Assembly (NCBI RefSeq): GCF_002737755.1
Contig: NZ_PEGH01000020.1
Location: 248,001 to 312,000 of the forward strand
Direction of reading: 5' to 3'
Origin: Caulobacter sp. BP25
GTDB taxonomy: Bacteria > Pseudomonadota > Alphaproteobacteria > Caulobacterales > Caulobacteraceae
DNA length: 64,000 bases
The first letter of the stretch is position 1. Each line of letters begins with the position of its first letter. The notes below the pieces were generated by a model that worked only from the letters and a program-made list of their open reading frames with translations, was not told the origin of the DNA and did no database searches. Shown here piece by piece: positions 43,163 to 51,838 of this stretch. The translations under genes and the position numbers were made by a program.

Positions 43163-44103
43163 TGGGTGTTCTCGTCGTCGCCGATAACGACAACGCGCAC
43201 CTGCGCGACGCGACCCACAAGACCGTCACCGCCGCCCTGAAGATCTCGGGCGACGTCGACGTGCTGGTCCTGGGCAAGGGCGCCAAGGCCGTGGCTGACG
43301 CGGCCGCCAAGATCGCTGGCGTCCGCAAGGTGCTGCTGGCCGAATCCGACGCCCTGGGCCACGGCATCGCCGAAGCCCAGGCCGACGCGGTGCTGGCTCT
43401 GGCCGGCGCCTACGACGCGATCCTGGTTCCGGCCACCTCGGGCGGCAAGAACTTCGCGCCGCGCGTCGCCGCCAAGCTGGACGTCGCCCCGATCTCCGAG
43501 ATCGTCGAGGTCGTGAGCGCCGACACCTTCGTGCGTCCGATCTACGCCGGCAACGCCCTGGAGACGATCCAGTCCAGCGACGCCAAGAAGGTGATCACCG
43601 TCCGCCCGACCGCCTTCCCGGCGGCGGCGGAAGGCGGCTCCGCCTCGGTCGAAACCGTGGGCGGCGCTGATGCTGGCAAGACCCGCTTCGTCAGCGAAGA
43701 GATGGTCAAGTCCGACCGTCCGGAACTGGCCGCGGCCAAGATCGTCGTCTCGGGCGGTCGCGCCATGGGCTCGGCCGAGGAGTTCCAGCGCGTGATCGAG
43801 CCGCTGGCCGACAAGCTGGGCGCCGCCGTCGGCGCCAGCCGCGCGGCCGTCGACGCTGGCTATGCTCCGAACGACTACCAAGTCGGTCAGACGGGCAAGG
43901 TCGTGGCGCCGCAGCTCTATGTCGCCATCGGCATCTCGGGCGCGATCCAGCACCTGGCCGGCATGAAGGACTCCAAGGTGATCGTCGCGATCAACAAGGA
44001 CGCCGACGCGCCGATCTTCCAGGTCGCCGACTTTGGCCTGGTCGCCGACTACAAGTCGGCCGTGCCGGAGCTGATGGACGCCCTGAGCGCGGCCGGGAAG
44101 TAA
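43162..44103 (+). CDS. etfA: Electron transfer flavoprotein alpha subunit
   Basis: A 313-residue FAD-binding subunit. The C-terminal signature [18 protein letters not shown] and [21 protein letters not shown] carries the flavin site. Electrons pass from acyl-CoA dehydrogenases to the quinone pool through ETF-quinone oxidoreductase, which is not in this window. Ends with a strong terminator. Confidence 0.98.
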   Translation: MGVLVVADNDNAHLRDATHKTVTAALKISGDVDVLVLGKGAKAVADAAAKIAGVRKVLLAESDALGHGIAEAQADAVLALAGAYDAILVPATSGGKNFAPRVAAKLDVAPISEIVEVVSADTFVRPIYAGNALETIQSSDAKKVITVRPTAFPAAAEGGSASVETVGGADAGKTRFVSEEMVKSDRPELAAAKIVVSGGRAMGSAEEFQRVIEPLADKLGAAVGASRAAVDAGYAPNDYQVGQTGKVVAPQLYVAIGISGAIQHLAGMKDSKVIVAINKDADAPIFQVADFGLVADYKSAVPELMDALSAAGK

Positions 44104-44148
44104 CGCGGACCCTCCCCTTCTCCCCTTGCTGGAGAAGGAAAAATCACG

Positions 44149-44178
44149 AAAGGCCCGGAGGCGACTCCGGGCCTTTTT
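44149..44178 (+). terminator. Rho-independent terminator of etfBA
   Basis: Perfect 10-bp stem AGGCCCGGAG / CTCCGGGCCT with a GCGA loop followed by TTTTGC, 48 bases after the etfA stop. Confidence 0.92.
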
Positions 44179-44227
44179 GCTTGCCGATTTGCCTCCCAGG
44201 CGGAAATCCCGCATATCCCCGCGCCTC

Positions 44228-45280
44228 ATGCCCCCCGCCGCCAAGACCCTTCGCGACGCCAAGTCTCTAGCCGAGGCCGGCCTGATTGCGTCCGAGCACC
44301 TGTCGGCGCTGGAAGCGGTGGCGGCGCGCTATGCGGTGGCGATCACGCCGGCTATCGCCGAGCTGATCGACACGGCTGATCCTCACGACCCGATCGCCCG
44401 CCAGTTCGTCCCCGGGCCCGAAGAGCTGGTCGCCAGCCCCGGCGAGGACGGCGACCCGATCGGCGATGCTATCCACAGCCCTGTGGATGGAATCGTGCAT
44501 CGCTATCCCGACCGCGTACTGCTCAAACCCACCCACACCTGCGCGGTCTATTGCCGGTTCTGCTTCCGCCGCGAGATGGTCGGGCCCGAGGGGCTGTCGA
44601 ACCTGACGCCCGCCCAACTGGACGCGGCTTTCGCCTATATCGCCGGCCGACCGGAGATCTGGGAGGTAATCGTCACCGGCGGCGACCCGCTGGTGCTGTC
44701 GCCTCGGCGCCTGGCCGAGCTGATCGAGCGGCTGGAGGCGATCGACCACGTCAAGGTCGTGCGCTTCCACACCCGTGTCCCGGCCGTCGATCCCGCCGCG
44801 ATCACCGACGACCTGGTGGCGGCGCTGAAGCGCTCGACTAAGGCCGTCTATGTCGCCCTACACGCCAACCACGCACGAGAGCTGACCCCGGCCGCTCGGA
44901 CCGCCTGCGCGCGCCTCGTCGACGCCGGGATCGCCATGGTCAGCCAGACCGTGCTGCTGAAGGGAGTCAACGACGATCCGACGACCCTGGCGGCCCTGAT
45001 GCGAGCCTTCGTCGAGATGCGGATCAAGCCCTACTACCTGCACCACGGGGATCTCGCCCCCGGCACCGCCCACCTGCGCACGACGATCGAGGAAGGGCAG
45101 GCGATCATGCGGTCCCTGCGCGGGAGCCTCTCGGGCCTGGCCCAGCCCACCTACGTGCTCGATATCCCCGGCGGCCACGGCAAGGCGCCGGTGGGACCTA
45201 GCTACCTCTCGCCGGGCGCGGTGGAGGATCCGAACGGCCGCCAACACGCCTATCCACCTAGCGGCGATCGAGGCGAATAG
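44228..45280 (+). CDS. Lysine 2,3-aminomutase family radical-SAM protein (KamA/EpmB type)
   Basis: A 350-residue radical-SAM enzyme with the cluster motif CAVYCRFC (Cys105, Cys109, Cys112) and a C-terminal PLP lysine, Lys319, in GGHGKAPVG. At this length it is closer to EpmB, which makes beta-lysine for elongation factor P, than to the 410-residue fermentation enzyme KamA. No efp or epmA gene is in the window. The ATG at 44228 follows the etfA terminator; longer frames read back through that terminator. Confidence 0.87.
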   Translation: MPPAAKTLRDAKSLAEAGLIASEHLSALEAVAARYAVAITPAIAELIDTADPHDPIARQFVPGPEELVASPGEDGDPIGDAIHSPVDGIVHRYPDRVLLKPTHTCAVYCRFCFRREMVGPEGLSNLTPAQLDAAFAYIAGRPEIWEVIVTGGDPLVLSPRRLAELIERLEAIDHVKVVRFHTRVPAVDPAAITDDLVAALKRSTKAVYVALHANHARELTPAARTACARLVDAGIAMVSQTVLLKGVNDDPTTLAALMRAFVEMRIKPYYLHHGDLAPGTAHLRTTIEEGQAIMRSLRGSLSGLAQPTYVLDIPGGHGKAPVGPSYLSPGAVEDPNGRQHAYPPSGDRGE

Positions 45281-45405
45281 CCGCCCCTCGGTTGCGACGC
45301 AGCAAAGCCTTGGCGGCGTCGTGGTTTCTCGTGCTAGAAAAGTCGGCATAGTCGAAGAGCGTGGGCGCGGAAGCCCGGCGCGAGATCGAGCGAAGGCTTG
45401 CGTTC

Positions 45406-46284
45406 ATGAGTGAGATCAAGACGGTCGGCGTGATCGGCGCTGGCCAGATGGGGGCCGGCATCGCGCATGTCGTCGCCCTGGCCGGTTACGGCGTGAAGCT
45501 GCACGACGTTTCGCGCGAGCGGATCGACGCCGGCATCGCCATCATCGAGAAGAACATGGCCCGCCAGGTTGGCCGGGGCATCATCGACGACGCCGCGATG
45601 AAGGCGGCCCTGGCCCGCATCTCGCCCGCCGAAGGGCTGGAGGCCGTCGGCGCGACGGACCTGGCCATCGAGGCGGCCACCGAGAACGAGGAGGTCAAGA
45701 AGTCGATCTTCCGCAGCCTGCAGCCGCACCTGAAGCCCGATACGCTGCTGGCCTCGAACACCTCGTCGATCTCGATCACCCGCCTGGCCTCGGCGACCGA
45801 TCGTCCCGAGCGCTTCATTGGCCTGCACTTCATGAATCCGGTGCCGTTGATGAAGCTGGTGGAGATCATCCGCGGCATCGCCACGGACGTCCCGACCTAT
45901 GAGACCGCCGTGAACTTCGCCAAGTCGCTGGGCAAGATCACCAGCAACGCCGAGGACTTCCCCGCCTTCATCGTCAACCGCGTGCTGGTGCCGATGATCA
46001 ACGAGGCGATCTACACGCTGTACGAAGGGGTCGGCACGGTCGACGCCATAGACACGGCGATGAAGCTAGGCGCCAACCATCCGATGGGCCCCCTGGAACT
46101 GGGCGACTTCATCGGCCTGGACACTGTGCTGAGCATCATGAACGTTCTGCACGAGGGCCTAGCCGACAGCAAGTACCGCCCCTGCCCGCTGCTGGTGAAG
46201 TATGTCGAGGCTGGCTGGCTGGGCAAGAAGACCGGGCGCGGCTTCTACGACTACCGCGGCGAGGTTCCGGTTCCGACCCGGTAG
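45406..46284 (+). CDS. 3-hydroxybutyryl-CoA / 3-hydroxyacyl-CoA dehydrogenase
   Basis: NAD-dependent dehydrogenase of 292 residues. A Rossmann motif GAGQMGAGIAHV at the N-terminus, AATENEEVK, the catalytic region GLHFMNPVPLMKLVEI with the His-Glu pair, and a C-terminal helical domain with NHPMGPLELGDFIGLD. Interconverts acetoacetyl-CoA and 3-hydroxybutyryl-CoA (or longer chains). Located with etfBA and a radical-SAM enzyme; fits fatty-acid oxidation or polyhydroxybutyrate metabolism. The start at 45406 is the family start. Confidence 0.95.
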   Translation: MSEIKTVGVIGAGQMGAGIAHVVALAGYGVKLHDVSRERIDAGIAIIEKNMARQVGRGIIDDAAMKAALARISPAEGLEAVGATDLAIEAATENEEVKKSIFRSLQPHLKPDTLLASNTSSISITRLASATDRPERFIGLHFMNPVPLMKLVEIIRGIATDVPTYETAVNFAKSLGKITSNAEDFPAFIVNRVLVPMINEAIYTLYEGVGTVDAIDTAMKLGANHPMGPLELGDFIGLDTVLSIMNVLHEGLADSKYRPCPLLVKYVEAGWLGKKTGRGFYDYRGEVPVPTR

Positions 46285-46295
46285 CGCTGAAAGAA

Positions 46296-46338
46296 GAGCG
46301 GAACCGTCGCGAATCCAAGATTCAAGACCGTTCCGCTC
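46296..46338 (+). promoter_or_regulatory. Inverted repeat downstream of the hydroxyacyl-CoA dehydrogenase gene
   Basis: GAGCGGAAC (46296-46304) pairs with GTTCCGCTC (46330-46338), enclosing GAATCCAAGATTC. No T run follows, so it is a weak terminator candidate at best. The rest of the 278-base gap before the AraC gene shows no gene. Confidence 0.4.
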
Positions 46339-46562
46339 CCCCGAAGCCAACGGGATGGGGTCCCGTCAGCCAGGTCGCCCGAGCCCTGGCGGGGGGACCG
46401 GCGACCAGTTCCGCAGCTCGCCAATTTCCCCCACCGGCGCGCCACGAAAGTGCGCTTGTTCTGGCGCGCCAAAGTCAGGTTGTCATTGACCCGCGATCCA
46501 CGTTCTCTTGCCTTGCCGTCCCTTCGCGCAGCGCTTTGCAATCGTTTCCCGCTTAGCGCGAA

Positions 46563-47588
46563 ATGAGTGGGTCCGCGCGGAGCGATCTCTGGATTCTGGA
46601 CGCCCGCGAGCGCGCTGACGCGGCCGAGCAGTACCGCCAGGCCTGCGCCCACCTGTTCGACGTCACCCTGCTGGCCCCGGACGAGGCTTTCTACAATCGG
46701 ATGGAGGGCTACAACCTCGCCGGCGTGGTCCTGGCGCGCTGCTCTGGCGTGCCCCAGCGCTTCCATCGCAAGCTCTCGCACATCGCCGCTGACGCGTCGG
46801 ACTCGATCATGGCCGTCCTGGAGCTCAAGTCCGACGGCTGGCGGGGCGACTATGACGGCCGGTCGGCCAGCAGCGAGATGGGCGCGATCCGCCTGATCGA
46901 CATGTCACGCCCCTTCGACATGGTCACCCAGGCCTACGAGACCATGCACCTGATCTTGTCGCGCGCCGCCCTGGAGCCCCAAGCCGCCGAACTGGACTTT
47001 CACGGATGCGTGGCCAGCGAGGACAGCCCCAGCGGCCGCCTGCTGGGCTCGCACCTGCGGGCGATCTGGGCCGGAGCGGGAGCGATGTCGGCGACCGACA
47101 TGGCCTTGGCGGGCAAGGCGGCAGCGGTGCTGGTCAGCGCCGCGATCCTGGCCCACGCCGCGCCGGCCGGCGATGACATCCGTCCCGTGGAAAAGATGCT
47201 TCTGGCCACCGCCCAGCGGTTCGTCGTGCAGAACCTGGCCGGGCCCGACCTGTCGCCCGAGACGGTGCGGCGTCACCTCGGCGTCTCGCGCAGCCTGCTC
47301 TACAGGGTGTTCGAGCCAATCGGCGGGGTCAGCGCCTTCATCCAGGCCCGGCGCCTGGATCAGGCCTTCGACGACATCCTGAGCGATGGAGGCGAGCAGC
47401 ACACCGTGGCCGAGATCGGCTATCGCCTCGGCTTCCGCTCCGACGCCCACTTCAGCCGCGCCTTCCGCGCCCGGTTCGGCATGACGCCCGGCCGCCTGCG
47501 GACGCTGGGCGAACCCGCGCGCCGCGAGGGCCTGTCGGCGATCGAGCGGCCCGACGACGTGTTCGCCTGGCTGCGGGGGCTATTGTGA
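46563..47588 (+). CDS. AraC-family transcriptional regulator
   Basis: A 341-residue regulator with an N-terminal ligand-type domain (about 1-200, similar in layout to AraC-binding-like PF14525) and a C-terminal AraC DNA-binding domain (about 225-325) containing SPETVRRHLGVSRSLLYRVF and VAEIGYRLGFRSDAHFSRAFRARFGMTPG. Transcribed away from the acyl-CoA genes and toward the feoB gene. No obvious target operator was found in the 278-base upstream gap. Confidence 0.92.
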   Translation: MSGSARSDLWILDARERADAAEQYRQACAHLFDVTLLAPDEAFYNRMEGYNLAGVVLARCSGVPQRFHRKLSHIAADASDSIMAVLELKSDGWRGDYDGRSASSEMGAIRLIDMSRPFDMVTQAYETMHLILSRAALEPQAAELDFHGCVASEDSPSGRLLGSHLRAIWAGAGAMSATDMALAGKAAAVLVSAAILAHAAPAGDDIRPVEKMLLATAQRFVVQNLAGPDLSPETVRRHLGVSRSLLYRVFEPIGGVSAFIQARRLDQAFDDILSDGGEQHTVAEIGYRLGFRSDAHFSRAFRARFGMTPGRLRTLGEPARREGLSAIERPDDVFAWLRGLL

Positions 47589-47627
47589 GGGGCGAATAAC
47601 GCCTTAGCGCCGCATTCAAAATCTTCC

Positions 47628-47792
47628 CGTCATTTCCCCCCTGTGGCGGGAACACCTCTATCCGCCGCAAGGGCGGGAGGGGCGGACTGCCGAGCAGTCC
47701 GCTTGCGTCTCACGTGTCAGCTGAACCAGGGGTTCCCGCTACTCGGCTTGCCCTCGGGCCGGCGAAGCCGGTCCCGTGGGGCGGGAAAGACG
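47628..47792. repeat. MITE-like element, copy 2 (inverted and expanded)
   Basis: Inverse orientation to the element at 29106-29237. Shared parts in order: CGTCATTTCCC...GTGGCGGGAAC, TCTATCCGCC, GCGGACTGC...GCAGTCCGCTTGC, TCTCACGTGTCAGCTGAACC and GGGGTTCCCG. The right arm carries about 30 extra bases (CGGCTTGCCCTCGGGCCGGC region), breaking the perfect terminal repeat. Lies between the convergent AraC and feoB genes. Confidence 0.85.
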
Positions 47793-47821
47793 GAAGAGAA
47801 AGGTGAGAGACGACCTGTCTC

Positions 47822-49741
47822 CTACCCCGCCCCCAGCGCCACGGCGACGCGGTAGGTCACGAAGGCGGCCAGATAGGCCAGGCCGACCATGTAGAAGAAC
47901 ATCACCGTCGGCCAAACCCAGCTGTTGGTCTCGCGCTTGACCACGCCCAGGGTGGGCAGGCACTGCGGCGCAAAGACGTACCAAGCCAGGAACGACAGGG
48001 CGCTGGCCAGGGACCACTGGTTCTTTAGCAGGGTCGACAGCGCGCCCGTCTCGCCGTCCTCGCCGCTCACCGCATAGACGGTGCCCAGCACGGCCACGGC
48101 GACCTCGCGGGCGGCCATGCCCGGGATCAGAGCCACGGTCATCTGCCAGTTGAAGCCGATCGGCGCCATTAGCGGGGCCAGGAACTGCCCCAGGCGGCCG
48201 GCGATGCTGTAGTCGATGGCCGGACCCGTCGCGCCCTCCGGCGGATAGGGGAAGGTCGACAGCACCCAGACCAGCACCATCAGCGGCAGGATGATGCGAC
48301 CAGCGCGGGCCATGAAGATGCGAGCGCGCGTCCACAGGTTCATCAAGACGTTGCGCGGCTCGGGCCAGCGATAGGTCGGCAGCTCCATCATGAAGGGCTC
48401 GACCGCGCCGCGCCAGAAGAGGCGCCGGATCACGAACGAGACCAGCAGCGCGCTGACGATGCCGCTGGCGTAGAGGCCGAACATCACAAGGCCCTGCAGC
48501 GACAGGAAGCCGGCCACGGTCTGCTGGGGAATAAAGGCCCCAATGATCAGGGTGTAGACCGGAATCCGGGCCGAACAGGTCATCAGCGGAGCGACCAGGA
48601 TCGTGGTCAGCCGGTCCTCGCGGTTGTCGATGACCCGCGTCGACATGATGCCGGGAATGGCGCAGGCGAAGCTGGACAGCAGCGGGATAAAGGCCCGCCC
48701 GTGCAGGCCCGCGCCGCCCATGATGCGATCCATCAGGAATGCCGCGCGCGCCATGTAGCCGCTGTCTTCCAGCATCAGGATGAAGAAGAACAGGATCAGG
48801 ATCTGCGGCAGGAACACCAGCACGCTGCCGACGCCCGCGATCAGGCCATCGGCGACGAAGCTGGTCAGAAGGCCGTGCGGCAGGTGGGCGTTGGTGAACT
48901 CAATGAGCGCCGCGAAGCCCGCGTCGATGCCGTCCATGGCGGGCGTAGCCCAGGTGAACACGGCCTGGAACATCACAAACAGCAGGGTCAGCAGGATCAC
49001 CAGACCCGCCACCGGGTGCAGCAGCACGCCGTCGATCTTGCCGGTCACGGTGTCGGGCCGCTCGGGCGGCTTCACGCAGGCCTTGAAGATGCGCTGGGCC
49101 TCGGCGTGGGCGGCGCGGATCTCGGTGGCGGTCGGCTCGCGCCAGACGTTCTCGGCCTCCGGACGACGCGTTGCGACGATGGCCTCGACCTTTTCCAGCA
49201 GCTCGGGCAGGCCGCGCTTGCGGGTGGCCACGGTGGTGACGATCGGCGCGCCCAGTTCCTGTGACAGGCGTTCGAGGTCGATGCGCAGGCCCTGGCGCTG
49301 GGCGATGTCGAACATGTTGAGGGCCAGCACGAACGGCCGCCCCACCTGCTTCAGCTCCAGCACCAGCCGCAGCACCAGCCGCAGGTTGGTGGCGTCGGCG
49401 ACGCAGATCAGCGCCTCGGGCGCGGCCTCGCCGGCCAGCCGGCCCAGCACCGCGTCGCGGGTCACCGCCTCGTCGGGGCTGCGAGCGCGCAAGGAATAGG
49501 TGCCCGGCAGGTCGAGCACGCGCATCGGACGGCCGCTGGGCGCGGTCAGCACCCCTTCTTTCCGCTCGACCGTGACGCCAGCGTAGTTGGCGACCTTCTG
49601 GCGGCTGCCGGTCAGGGCGTTGAACAGGGCGGTCTTGCCGGAATTGGGGTTGCCGACCAGGGCGACGCGGGCTGGCTCCAGCGGCGCGGACTTGCGGGGC
49701 GTGTCGGTGGCGGTGGCGGCGACGCCGATGTCAGGGGTCAA
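47822..49741 (-). CDS. feoB: Ferrous iron transporter FeoB
   Basis: A 639-residue inner-membrane Fe(II) transporter. An N-terminal G domain has G1 VGNPNSGKTALFN (29-41), the VANYAGVTVERKEG G2 segment, DLPGTYSL (G3) and NMFD (G4). A helical spacer and about eight TM helices with paired Gate regions follow (CSARIPVYTLIIGAFIP). FeoC is absent. It lies 4 bases after feoA in the same operon. Confidence 0.98.
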   Translation of the reverse strand: MTPDIGVAATATDTPRKSAPLEPARVALVGNPNSGKTALFNALTGSRQKVANYAGVTVERKEGVLTAPSGRPMRVLDLPGTYSLRARSPDEAVTRDAVLGRLAGEAAPEALICVADATNLRLVLRLVLELKQVGRPFVLALNMFDIAQRQGLRIDLERLSQELGAPIVTTVATRKRGLPELLEKVEAIVATRRPEAENVWREPTATEIRAAHAEAQRIFKACVKPPERPDTVTGKIDGVLLHPVAGLVILLTLLFVMFQAVFTWATPAMDGIDAGFAALIEFTNAHLPHGLLTSFVADGLIAGVGSVLVFLPQILILFFFILMLEDSGYMARAAFLMDRIMGGAGLHGRAFIPLLSSFACAIPGIMSTRVIDNREDRLTTILVAPLMTCSARIPVYTLIIGAFIPQQTVAGFLSLQGLVMFGLYASGIVSALLVSFVIRRLFWRGAVEPFMMELPTYRWPEPRNVLMNLWTRARIFMARAGRIILPLMVLVWVLSTFPYPPEGATGPAIDYSIAGRLGQFLAPLMAPIGFNWQMTVALIPGMAAREVAVAVLGTVYAVSGEDGETGALSTLLKNQWSLASALSFLAWYVFAPQCLPTLGVVKRETNSWVWPTVMFFYMVGLAYLAAFVTYRVAVALGAG

Positions 49742-49745
49742 GGTC

Positions 49746-50069
49746 TTAGAGTCCGTGGAACTTCACAGAAACCGCACCGGCCTCCCGCCGGCGCAGCGCC
49801 ACCCGGGTGTCGTCCACCCGCACGGCGATGGGGTCGCGGCCAAATAGGCCCTGGTGCAGCACCTCGATCGTCGCGCCCTCGACAAAGCCCATTTCCAGAA
49901 GGCGCCGCTCGAGCTCCTCGGCGGCCACGGCTTCGGCGGCCCCAGAGACGCCGGTGACCTTGACGATCACGCCCCGATCTCCCGGCCCGGCCACGGCCAG
50001 GGGGCGCACGCCCGCCTCGTCGACGACGGCGGGCTTGAATTCGGACGACAGGACGAACGCTTCGGACAT
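49746..50069 (-). CDS. feoA: Ferrous iron transport protein FeoA
   Basis: A 107-residue SH3-like protein thought to act with FeoB. The core LERRLLEMGFVEGATIEVLHQGLFGRDPIAVRV is typical. It has an N-terminal extension of about 30 residues beyond the usual 75. The ATG at 50069 is preceded by GGAG; longer frames run across the divergent promoter. A candidate Fur box lies 18 bases upstream. Confidence 0.9.
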   Translation of the reverse strand: MSEAFVLSSEFKPAVVDEAGVRPLAVAGPGDRGVIVKVTGVSGAAEAVAAEELERRLLEMGFVEGATIEVLHQGLFGRDPIAVRVDDTRVALRRREAGAVSVKFHGL

Positions 50070-50086
50070 AATGGCTCCGACAAGAA

Positions 50087-50101
50087 TGCGAACGATTATC
50101 A
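50087..50101. promoter_or_regulatory. Candidate Fur box upstream of feoA
   Basis: TGCGAACGATTATCA, an imperfect inverted repeat resembling Fur sites of alphaproteobacteria (TGC-AAT-ATT-GCA pattern), 18 bases before the feoA ATG. Fur binding would repress feoAB in iron-rich cells. Confidence 0.6.
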
Positions 50102-50255
50102 GCCAAGCGCGCGGATGTCGATTCAGCGATCTCGCCAGAGATGGCGTATAGTGACCGCTAAATCTCCTTGGGACCGTTTGGCGCAGGGGCGTTAATCTAT
50201 TCGACTCTCGGCGCCCGGACCGGTCTGATGGTTCGTATTGATTCGTGTAGGCGAA

Positions 50256-51533
50256 ATGATGCGTAAGCTGATGCTGGCGCTCCTGACGGGGGCCTATCTT
50301 TGTCTGGCCTTGATCGTCTCCCTCTTCCTCTGGAGGATGGGCGCGACCCCGGCTGTCGGCGTCTCGGCCTTCATCGGCATGCTGGGCCTGTGCTTTGCGT
50401 TCCACGGCCTCCTGGCCCAGACCTTCCTGGGCGCGGCCCTGCGCATGGACATCGACACCGTCCGCGAGGCTCACTCTATCCTGCTGGATCAGGTCGAGAA
50501 GGTGGACGCCCGCGTCACCGACCTGATGGAGGTCGTCGCCGCCGACGCCCAGCGTCGCACCGAGGCCCTGTCCAATGAGGTCAGTCACCTCGAGGACATC
50601 GTCCACAAGATGAACGACCGGCTGGAGCGCCAGCTTAGCCAGATGAGCCAGCCGGCCTCCGCCGCCTCGCGCGGTCCGCTGTCCGATCGCGCGCCGCAGG
50701 GCGACCGCCTGCTGCGCATGGTGCAAGAGGCCCTGGCCGACAACCGCGTCGACCTCTACCTGCAGCCGATCGTCAGCCTGCCCCAGCGCCGCACGGTCTA
50801 TTACGAGAGCTTCTCGCGCCTGCGCGACGAAAGCGGCCGCGTGATGATGCCGGCCGAGTTCCTGGCCGTCGCCGAGCCCGAAGGCCTGATGGCCAATATC
50901 GACAACCTGCTGCTGTTCCGCTGCGTGCAGATTGTCCGGCGCCTGGCCAAGCAGGACCGCAAGGTCGGCATCTTCTGCAATATCTCGCTGGCCAGCCTGG
51001 GCGACGAGGCCTTCTTCCCGCAGTTCCTGGAGTTCATGCAGGAGAACAAGGACCTGGCCGGCGCGGTGATCTTCGAGCTGGGTCAGGACGCCTTCGAGCG
51101 CCGCGGCCCGGTCGAGGCTCGCCACATGGCTCGCCTGGCCAGCCTGGGCTTCAGCTTCAGCCTCGATAAGGTCGTGGACCTGGACATCGACTTCCAGGAC
51201 CTGGCGCGCGCCGACGTGCGCTACCTGAAGGTCGCCGCCCTGATGATGATGAACGAGCTGGAAGAGCAGGACGGCAAGCTGGTCATCGCCTCCCTGCCCG
51301 ACCTGAACGCCGCCGACTTCGCCTCACTGACCCGCCGCTACGGCATCGAGGTCATCGTCGAGAAGGTCGAGGCCGAGAAGCAGGTCGCCGAGATCCTCGA
51401 TCTCGACATCGGCTATGGCCAGGGCAATCTGTTCGGCGAACCGCGCGCCATCCGCGACGCGATCCTGTCCGAGGCGGAGCCGCCTTCGGACTTCATGCGC
51501 GGCGCTCCGCGTCGTCGGGCCGTGGGCTGGTAG
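50256..51533 (+). CDS. tipF: TipF-like degenerate EAL domain membrane protein
   Basis: A 425-residue protein: two N-terminal TM helices (about 4-26 and 33-55), a coiled coil (about 68-132) and an EAL domain. The EAL motif is ESF (Glu184), the DDFG loop is changed to DKVVDLDIDFQ and other metal ligands are weakened, so phosphodiesterase activity is unlikely. This architecture matches Caulobacter TipF, a c-di-GMP receptor needed for flagellum placement and assembly at the new pole. The ATG has AGGCGAA upstream; a TTG six codons earlier is possible. Divergent from feoAB. Confidence 0.82.
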   Translation: MMRKLMLALLTGAYLCLALIVSLFLWRMGATPAVGVSAFIGMLGLCFAFHGLLAQTFLGAALRMDIDTVREAHSILLDQVEKVDARVTDLMEVVAADAQRRTEALSNEVSHLEDIVHKMNDRLERQLSQMSQPASAASRGPLSDRAPQGDRLLRMVQEALADNRVDLYLQPIVSLPQRRTVYYESFSRLRDESGRVMMPAEFLAVAEPEGLMANIDNLLLFRCVQIVRRLAKQDRKVGIFCNISLASLGDEAFFPQFLEFMQENKDLAGAVIFELGQDAFERRGPVEARHMARLASLGFSFSLDKVVDLDIDFQDLARADVRYLKVAALMMMNELEEQDGKLVIASLPDLNAADFASLTRRYGIEVIVEKVEAEKQVAEILDLDIGYGQGNLFGEPRAIRDAILSEAEPPSDFMRGAPRRRAVGW

Positions 51534-51610
51534 GCTAGCCGAGGCGCCGCAAGCATCGGAATGACGCCGCCCCGCGTTGGCGGCAGGGTCTCCCGCGAAA
51601 GGAGCCCCTC

Positions 51611-51838
51611 ATGTCCTACGAGACCGAAGACACCCGCTGGGCCGCCTGGGAGGCGCGCGACCGCGCCGCCGATGGGGCCTTCTTCGTCGCCGTCCGCACC
51701 ACCGGCGTCTATTGCATCGCCAGCTGCGCCGGTCGGCCACTACGCAAGAACGTCGAGTTCCACGACAGCCGAGAGGCCGCCCGCACCGCCGGCTTCCGCG
51801 CCTGCCTGCGCTGCAAGCCCGACCGCGAGGCCGCGTGA
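51611..51838 (+). CDS. Stand-alone Ada N-terminal (metal-binding, methylphosphotriester) domain
   Basis: A 75-residue protein consisting of only the zinc domain of Ada (PF02805). Cys35, Cys39, Cys65 and Cys68 (VYCIASC ... ACLRCKPD) match the four zinc ligands of E. coli Ada with almost the same spacing; Cys35 corresponds to the methyl-accepting cysteine. The AraC and methyltransferase domains of Ada are missing. AAAGGAG lies 8 bases before the ATG. Its stop overlaps the start of the oxygenase gene (GTGA), so the two are co-translated. Confidence 0.92.
   Translation: MSYETEDTRWAAWEARDRAADGAFFVAVRTTGVYCIASCAGRPLRKNVEFHDSREAARTAGFRACLRCKPDREAA

Noticed and set aside
42416..46284. Lysine fermentation gene cluster (KamA, Etf, Hbd together)
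   Set aside because: The radical-SAM protein is of EpmB length and KamDE, Kdd, Kce and Kal genes are absent.
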